DNA of 64,000 bases from an uncultured Pelagibacteraceae bacterium (GTDB taxonomy: Bacteria > Pseudomonadota > Alphaproteobacteria > Pelagibacterales > Pelagibacteraceae): the NCBI GenBank assembly GCA_902524535.1, contig CABZDR010000001.1:372001-436000 (forward strand), given 5' to 3'. Made by a program: the position numbers and the translations under genes. Below are positions 59,189 through 64,000 of the stretch, one piece after another. The notes below the pieces were generated by a model that did no database searches, was not told where the DNA came from, and was given only the letters and a program-made list of their open reading frames with translations. Numbering within the stretch: position 1 is the stretch's first letter; the number at the start of each line of letters is the position of its first letter.

Positions 59189-59911
59189 ATGGAAAAATCT
59201 AAAAAACTTAAATTATTTATAGGTTTGTCTTACTTAATTTTATTATCTGTATTTTTATATTTGTTTTTTTCCAAATTTAGTTTTCAAGAAATAACATCTT
59301 ATGAATTTATTAAAGAAAACAGATTATATTTTCTAGAGGTAAGAAATTCTAATTTGTTTTTAATATTCGTAATTTTTTTGATTATCACGATTTTATGGGT
59401 ATTCCCATTTCTAGGATTTGGAACTCCAATTGCTCTTATGGGAGGTTTTATTTTTGGAAAATGGGTTGGCACTTTTGTTGTAGTTTTAGGTTTGAGTATA
59501 GGTGCAACTTTTTTATATATTTTTGGAAATTATTTCTTAAAACAAATTATAAGGGAAAAATTTTTGAATAGATTCCAAAATCTTGAAAATAGATTCAGGG
59601 ACTCTGAATTTACCTATTTATTAATATATCGTTTTGTAGGAGGAATCCCTTGGCAACTAAGTTGTATTTTACCAACAATTTTTGATGTTAAGACTAGTAA
59701 TTTTTTCCTCGCAACCCTAATAGGGATTATTCCTCAAATTTTTTTAGCAGTTTCTATTGGAAGTGGATTAGAAAAAGTCATTGATCAAAATACGGAAATT
59801 CCATCATTCACTGATATAATTTTTTTACCTGACATTTATATTCCGATTTTAGCTTTTTTTTGCTTAGTCATAATTACAATCTTTTTAAGAAAACTATTTT
59901 ATAAAAAATAA
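59189..59911 (+). CDS. TVP38/TMEM64-like VTT-domain membrane protein
   Basis: The 240-residue protein has several hydrophobic helices and the VTT core: FPFLGFGTPIALMGGFIFGKWVG and a second segment YRFVGGIPWQLSCILPTIFDV. The family relates to DedA and eukaryotic scramblases, and its transported lipid is unknown. It ends on the minus-strand tRNA-like sequence with only 1 base to spare and faces away from rpmH. Confidence 0.8.
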   Translation: MEKSKKLKLFIGLSYLILLSVFLYLFFSKFSFQEITSYEFIKENRLYFLEVRNSNLFLIFVIFLIITILWVFPFLGFGTPIALMGGFIFGKWVGTFVVVLGLSIGATFLYIFGNYFLKQIIREKFLNRFQNLENRFRDSEFTYLLIYRFVGGIPWQLSCILPTIFDVKTSNFFLATLIGIIPQIFLAVSIGSGLEKVIDQNTEIPSFTDIIFLPDIYIPILAFFCLVIITIFLRKLFYKK

Positions 59912-59985
59912 TGGTGCTCCCACCCTGTACTGACCAGGGAACTAGTCCTTACCAAGGACTTGTTATGCCATTTAACTACAGGAGC
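59912..59985 (-). tRNA. tRNA-Thr (anticodon GGT) with altered T-loop
   Basis: On the minus strand, GCTCCTG pairs with TGGGAGC (with two G-T pairs), then A and an encoded CCA. The D-stem GTTA/TAAC, the anticodon stem AGTCC/GGACT with loop TTGGTAA, and the T-stem CCCTG/CAGGG all pair. The anticodon is GGT, and the Thr identity pairs G1-C72 and C2-G71 are present. The T-loop is GTCAGTA: T55 and C56 remain, but T54 and A58, which pair in nearly every tRNA, are both G. The variable loop has only 4 bases. Confidence 0.75.
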
Positions 59986-60085
59986 AATAAGCAGAAATTG
60001 TCTTTTATTAACATTAAAGCATTTTTTTCAAATTATTGCCTTAATTTTTTAACTAATATGATTTATATCTTATTTAGGAAATTTT

Positions 60086-60286
60086 ATGGGCATTCATTAC
60101 GACTATAAATCTACTAAAAGTGCCAAGCTTATGGAAAAACAAGCTAAGCGAGAGAAAAAACTTGCGGAGAAAAAGGCTAAAAGACTTGCCAAGGTTGGAC
60201 AAAAAAAAGAGGAAGACAAGTCAAAAGTTTTAGACACTTCAAAACCTATCACACTTGATTTTCTAACAAATCCAAATAAAGAATGA
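60086..60286 (+). CDS. unknown 66-residue Lys-rich protein
   Basis: The protein begins MGIHYDYKSTKSAKLMEKQA and continues with a Lys/Ala/Glu helix (KREKKLAEKKAKRLAK) before a neutral end ([12 protein letters not shown]). It reads as a charged helix, probably RNA- or ribosome-binding, but no family is recognised. Its stop overlaps the ATG of the next small gene (ATGA). The region 59986-60085 holds no other gene. Confidence 0.65.
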   Translation: MGIHYDYKSTKSAKLMEKQAKREKKLAEKKAKRLAKVGQKKEEDKSKVLDTSKPITLDFLTNPNKE

Positions 60287-60384
60287 GTAAAGTAGATAAA
60301 AAAGAAAAATTAAGTTTGGCTCTTAAAAAAAATTTAAAAAAAAGAAAATTATTTCAAAAAAAACGGAAAAAAATAAATAAGTAA
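60283..60384 (+). CDS. unknown 33-residue Lys-rich peptide
   Basis: The ORF starts at 60283 on an ATGA overlap with the 66-residue gene and ends on TAATG shared with dcd, so it fills the gap exactly. The peptide [20 protein letters not shown] is followed by [13 protein letters not shown]. Such double coupling argues that it is translated. Highly basic composition suggests nucleic-acid or ribosome contact. The function is unknown. Confidence 0.6.
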   Translation: MSKVDKKEKLSLALKKNLKKRKLFQKKRKKINK

Positions 60385-60938
60385 TGGCAGTTTTGTCAGA
60401 TAAATGGATAAGAAAAATGTCCAAAGAAAAGGAAATGATTTCTCCTTTTGAAGAAAAACAAGTCAGAGGAGACAGTATTTCTTATGGGTTGTCATCCTTC
60501 GGGTATGATGCAAGAGTATCTGATGAGTTTAAAATATTTACAAATGTGAATTCTGAGATTGTTGATCCTAAAAATTTCAAACCCACAAATTTTGTAACAA
60601 AAAATACATCAGAGTGTATTATTCCACCAAATTCATTTGTGCTTGCTAGGACTGTTGAAAAATTTAAAATCCCGAATGACATTTTAGTAATTTGTTTAGG
60701 TAAATCTACATACGCAAGATGTGGTATTATTGTTAACGTAACACCTCTAGAACCAGGTTGGGAGGGTTATGTGACTTTAGAATTTTCGAATACAACTCCT
60801 TTACCAGCAAAAATTTATGCGAATGAGGGTGTGGCGCAATTCATTTTCTTGAAGGGGAATGAAAAACCGGAAGTGACTTATGCAGACAGGAATGGAAAAT
60901 ACATGGGTCAAACTGGAGTAACTTTGCCTAAAGTTTGA
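60384..60938 (+). CDS. dcd: dCTP deaminase
   Basis: The 184-residue protein has the Dcd/dUTPase fold: [13 protein letters not shown], the catalytic [31 protein letters not shown] (Ser-Arg and Glu), and AQFIFLKG. It converts dCTP to dUTP, supplying thymidylate synthesis. It overlaps the preceding basic peptide gene by one base; murA begins 2 bases downstream. Confidence 0.93.
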   Translation: MAVLSDKWIRKMSKEKEMISPFEEKQVRGDSISYGLSSFGYDARVSDEFKIFTNVNSEIVDPKNFKPTNFVTKNTSECIIPPNSFVLARTVEKFKIPNDILVICLGKSTYARCGIIVNVTPLEPGWEGYVTLEFSNTTPLPAKIYANEGVAQFIFLKGNEKPEVTYADRNGKYMGQTGVTLPKV

Positions 60939-60940
60939 TC

Positions 60941-62194
60941 ATGCAAAAACTAGAAGTTTTTGGTACAAATAAACTTAAAGGTCAAATAGATATATCTGGC
61001 TCAAAGAACGCATCTTTACCAGTTCTTGCAGCAACCTTGTTATCTGATAAAAAAATTTACTTATCGAACTTACCAAAAGTTAAAGATATAGAGACGATGA
61101 TTAACTTATTAAAGTCTTTAGGTTCAAAGGTAAAATTTGTAAAAAAAAATTTAATTATTGATAATTATAATCAAAATAAAAAATTTGCTGCATATAAATT
61201 GGTTAAAACTATGCGAGCAGGGATATTGGTTCTTGGTCCTTTGTTGGCAAAATTTGGTTATGCAAAGGTTTCATTGCCAGGAGGTTGTGCAATTGGCTCA
61301 AGACCAATAGATCTTCATTTGAAGGGCCTATCAAAACTTGGTGTTGAATATAAAATTGACCAAGGTTATGTTCATGCAGTTGCACCAAGAGGACTAAAGG
61401 GATCGAATATTCGTTTCTCAAAGATTTCTGTTGGTGCTACTGAAAATTTGATAATTGCAGCATGTCTCGCTAAAGGCACAACTATATTAACCAATTGTGC
61501 TATTGAACCTGAAATAAAAGATCTAACAAATTTTTTAATAAAGTTAGGCTGTAATATTAAATGGATAGGAAAAAGATCTATTAAGATTATTGGGGTGAAA
61601 GATATAAAACAAATAAGATATTCTGTAATGTTTGATAGAATAGAAGCTTGCACTTATTTGATAGCGGCAGCAATAACTGAAGGGCGTTTAAAAATAAAGA
61701 ATGTTATTCCAAATGTAATAAAAACTGAGATAGATATTTTAAAAAAAATTGGAGTAAAAATTGTTACAAAAAAAAAGGAAATAAAAATTATTGGTAATAA
61801 AAGAATAAAAAGTATCAATATTAAAACAGCACCTTATCCAGGATTTCCAACAGATTTACAAGCTCAGTTTATGGTATTGTTGTGTAAAGCTGACAAAGAA
61901 TCTTTTATTCAAGAAAATATTTTTGAAAATAGATTCATGCATGTTGCAGAATTGAACCGAATGGGAGCTCAAATTAAAACTAAAGGTAACAAAGTTTTCG
62001 TAAAAGGAAATATAACTTTTGCTGCTGCTGAATTAATGGCCACAGATTTAAGAGCATCTGTCTCACTTATTCTCGCTGCCTTAACGGCTAAAGGAAGATC
62101 GGTTATAAATAGGATCTATCATTTAGATCGAGGATATGAAGGTTTAGAAAAAAAATTGAAAAAGGTTGGTGCTAAAATAAGAAGAATTAATTAA
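60941..62194 (+). CDS. murA: UDP-N-acetylglucosamine 1-carboxyvinyltransferase
   Basis: I start at the ATG at 60941 (MQKLEVFG); a TTG two codons earlier is possible. The 417-residue protein has KNASLPVLAATLL, the catalytic Cys116 in PGGCAIGSRPIDLHLKG, and APYPGFPTDLQAQ. It starts peptidoglycan precursor synthesis by joining phosphoenolpyruvate to UDP-GlcNAc. The murA-DUF2948-hisD order is an alphaproteobacterial trait. Confidence 0.94.
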   Translation: MQKLEVFGTNKLKGQIDISGSKNASLPVLAATLLSDKKIYLSNLPKVKDIETMINLLKSLGSKVKFVKKNLIIDNYNQNKKFAAYKLVKTMRAGILVLGPLLAKFGYAKVSLPGGCAIGSRPIDLHLKGLSKLGVEYKIDQGYVHAVAPRGLKGSNIRFSKISVGATENLIIAACLAKGTTILTNCAIEPEIKDLTNFLIKLGCNIKWIGKRSIKIIGVKDIKQIRYSVMFDRIEACTYLIAAAITEGRLKIKNVIPNVIKTEIDILKKIGVKIVTKKKEIKIIGNKRIKSINIKTAPYPGFPTDLQAQFMVLLCKADKESFIQENIFENRFMHVAELNRMGAQIKTKGNKVFVKGNITFAAAELMATDLRASVSLILAALTAKGRSVINRIYHLDRGYEGLEKKLKKVGAKIRRIN

Positions 62195-62592
62195 TGGAAA
62201 AGAAATATTTAGCTCAGATAATAGCGACTGATAATGAGGGTTTACAAATGATTTCAGCTTATACCTCTAGTGCAAGCGTTAAAGTTTCGGACATAAAATA
62301 TCTTGCTTCTAATAAGGTTTTTTTATTATCAATCACAAGAACTAAAATAGAAAAGGGACAAAAAGATAAAAAGATTAATAGTATTTGTAGGTTTGATTTT
62401 GTCGATAGGGTAAAGTCTAAAAACATAAACCAAAAAAATGACAAATTAGTTTTAGAATTAATAGCTATAGATTACTTGAAAAATAAAGAAGATTATGAAA
62501 TTAATTTAATTTTTAATAATAATGCTTACATTGCTTTAACGACAGAAACGATTGAAGTAAGACTAGAAGATCAAAATGAAATTAAAGATTAA
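62194..62592 (+). CDS. DUF2948 family protein
   Basis: The 132-residue protein fits the alphaproteobacterial family DUF2948: IATDNEGLQMISAYTSSASVKVSDIKYL near the start, then ICRFDFVDRVKSK and IEVRLED at the end. No enzymatic motif is visible. It is coupled to murA and hisD by one-base overlaps on both sides, which is the usual context for the family. The function is unknown. Confidence 0.8.
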   Translation: MEKKYLAQIIATDNEGLQMISAYTSSASVKVSDIKYLASNKVFLLSITRTKIEKGQKDKKINSICRFDFVDRVKSKNINQKNDKLVLELIAIDYLKNKEDYEINLIFNNNAYIALTTETIEVRLEDQNEIKD

Positions 62593-63875
62593 TGAAAATA
62601 TTAAATAGTAAAAATAAAAATTTTGATAAGAGTTTAGATTTAATTATTTCAAAGAGAAAAAATAGAATAAAATTTAATGCAGTCTCTGTCATCAAGATTA
62701 TAAGAGATGTAAAAAAAAATGGTGATAAAGCTGTTATGAAATATGAAAAAAGATTTAATAAAAATAATATCATTTCACCTAATTCTAAACAAATCTCTAA
62801 GACTATCTCAACTCTTGATAAAAAAGTAAAAAATGCAATAGATCTTGCGTATAAACGAATTTACAAATTTCATTCTCTTCAAAAATTCAAAGATATTTCG
62901 TATACAGATAAATTTAAGAACAAGCTTGATTACAAATATCTACCGATTGATTCAGTAGCTATTTATGTACCTGGTTCAAGCGCATCATACCCATCAAGCG
63001 TTTTAATGAGTGCGATTCCTGCACTTGTAGCAGGAGTAAAAAGAATAGTAATGATAAATCCTGGTAAAAAAGGCAAACAAAATCCTGCAGTTTTATATGC
63101 AGCAAAAAAATGTAATATTAAAGAGATATACTCAATAGGTGGACCGTCGGCTATAGCAGCCCTTGCCTATGGAACAAATAAAATCAAAAAAGTAAATAAG
63201 ATTGTTGGACCAGGGAATGCTTATGTAGCTGCAGCAAAGAAAGAGGTATTTGGAGATGTTGGAATCGAAGGAATGACAGCTGGTCCATCTGAGATTACAG
63301 TTGTAGCTGATAAATTTTCTAATTCAGAATGGATAGCAAGTGATTTGATAGGTCAAGCCGAACACGATATTTTAGCACAATGTATTCTAATTACTAAAGA
63401 TAAAAAACTTATTGAAAAAGTAAAAAGAGAAATTTCTTTACAATTAAAAGATATTCCGAGGGTTTCAATTGCCCAAAAAAGTTTAATGAGTAACGGAATT
63501 TTAATGTATATTCATTCTGATAAAAAGATAATAGAAGTAATAAATAAAATTGCCCCGGAACATTTAGAATTAAATCTTAAAAATTATAGATCGTTTATTC
63601 CAAAAATAAAAAATTCTGGCTCTATTTGTCTAGGAAAATATGCAGTAATGGCCATGACAGATTATAACATTGGATCGAATCATATTTTACCTACGAATGC
63701 CTCCGCTAAATATTCCAGCGGAATTAGTGTAAATGAATTTTACAAAAGAATTTCTTATATAAATATATCAAAAAAGGGGATTGAAAGTCTTGGACCATCA
63801 GTTATAACTCTTGCAAATTATGAAGGGTTGCAAGCTCATGCTCAATCTGTAAAAAAAAGAATTAGGAGAAAATAA
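62592..63875 (+). CDS. hisD: histidinol dehydrogenase
   Basis: The 427-residue protein has the substrate and zinc-binding signatures [39 protein letters not shown] and [13 protein letters not shown]. It oxidises histidinol to histidine in two NAD-dependent steps, the last of histidine synthesis. It overlaps the DUF2948 gene by one base and precedes infA by 2 bases. Confidence 0.94.
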   Translation: MKILNSKNKNFDKSLDLIISKRKNRIKFNAVSVIKIIRDVKKNGDKAVMKYEKRFNKNNIISPNSKQISKTISTLDKKVKNAIDLAYKRIYKFHSLQKFKDISYTDKFKNKLDYKYLPIDSVAIYVPGSSASYPSSVLMSAIPALVAGVKRIVMINPGKKGKQNPAVLYAAKKCNIKEIYSIGGPSAIAALAYGTNKIKKVNKIVGPGNAYVAAAKKEVFGDVGIEGMTAGPSEITVVADKFSNSEWIASDLIGQAEHDILAQCILITKDKKLIEKVKREISLQLKDIPRVSIAQKSLMSNGILMYIHSDKKIIEVINKIAPEHLELNLKNYRSFIPKIKNSGSICLGKYAVMAMTDYNIGSNHILPTNASAKYSSGISVNEFYKRISYINISKKGIESLGPSVITLANYEGLQAHAQSVKKRIRRK

Positions 63876-63877
63876 AT

Positions 63878-64000
63878 TTGTCAAAACAAGACTTACTTGA
63901 ATTCAAAGGTAAAGTAACTGATTTATTACCAAATGCTATGTTTAGAGTTCAATTAGAGAATGGTCATATAGTTACAGCACATACTGCAGGTAAGTTAAGA
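63878..64000 (+). CDS. infA: translation initiation factor IF-1, N-terminal part (cut by window edge)
   Basis: The first 41 codons, from TTG at 63878, read [20 protein letters not shown] then [20 protein letters not shown], the OB-fold core of IF-1. The start is TTG, with AGGAG at 63864-63868 about 9 bases upstream; no ATG occurs before the conserved region. IF-1 assists IF-2 and IF-3 in 30S initiation. The gene runs off the right edge. Confidence 0.9.
   Translation, partial: MSKQDLLEFKGKVTDLLPNAMFRVQLENGHIVTAHTAGKLR

Noticed and set aside
60935..60940. TTG start for murA two codons upstream of the ATG
   Set aside because: The ATG at 60941 gives the conserved MurA start and avoids overlap with the dcd stop.

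Overview
The window looks like a chromosome segment of a SAR11-type marine alphaproteobacterium (Pelagibacterales). The DNA is very AT-rich (about 30% G+C by eye) and genes are packed with overlaps or gaps of a few bases. No gap without a gene exceeds 300 bases. The alphaproteobacterial gene orders are murA-DUF2948-hisD-infA, rpmH-rnpA-yidD-yidC-argB-HAD-dapD-dapE, helicase-fdxA-carD and cobT-cobS-J-domain-bolA. I saw no insertion sequences, prophage, CRISPR array or rRNA. The assignment rests on gene content and style, not on a database search.

Layout. 1-4.2 kb: 5' part of argH, a TlpA-like thioredoxin, a HIG1-type membrane protein, a carboxylesterase, an HNH protein, coq7, dsbB and a YqaA-like membrane protein. 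4.2-11.2 kb: tRNA-Leu, an acyl-CoA synthetase, a 25-residue Lys/Arg peptide with its own promoter, 5' hairpin and terminator, then carD-fdxA-TerB-like-Suv3 helicase, a PaaI thioesterase and tRNA-Arg. 11.2-24.7 kb: thiolase, aceE carrying an extra lipoyl domain, aceF, an EamA transporter, uppP, gltD and gltB. 24.7-35.1 kb: a hydrolase, a glycosyltransferase, then thrS-infC-rpmI-rplT-pheS-pheT-lepA. 35.1-38.7 kb: a small surface-glycan cluster ending near tRNA-Ser. 39-45.9 kb: gyrB, regB-like kinase, cobT, cobS, J-domain protein and bolA. 45.9-51.7 kb: aroB, aroK, two unknown envelope proteins, def, fmt, truA. 51.7-59.1 kb: a ten-gene minus-strand run, rpmH-rnpA-yidD-yidC-argB-HAD-dapD-dapE-HDAC-SET. 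59.2-64 kb: a VTT membrane protein, an atypical tRNA-Thr, two small basic proteins, dcd, murA, DUF2948, hisD and the start of infA.

Most genes are housekeeping: pyruvate to acetyl-CoA, ammonia assimilation, arginine/lysine/histidine/aromatic amino acid synthesis, translation, membrane insertion and peptidoglycan precursors. The parts most worth a second look are the tRNA-Thr with an altered T-loop, the tiny Lys/Arg gene beside a CarD protein with a Lys-rich tail, the lipoyl-E1 fusion, the RegB-like kinase with Ser after its phospho-acceptor His, and the CobS/CobT-J-domain-BolA module in a lineage not known to make cobalamin. I found no clear new defence or mobile system.
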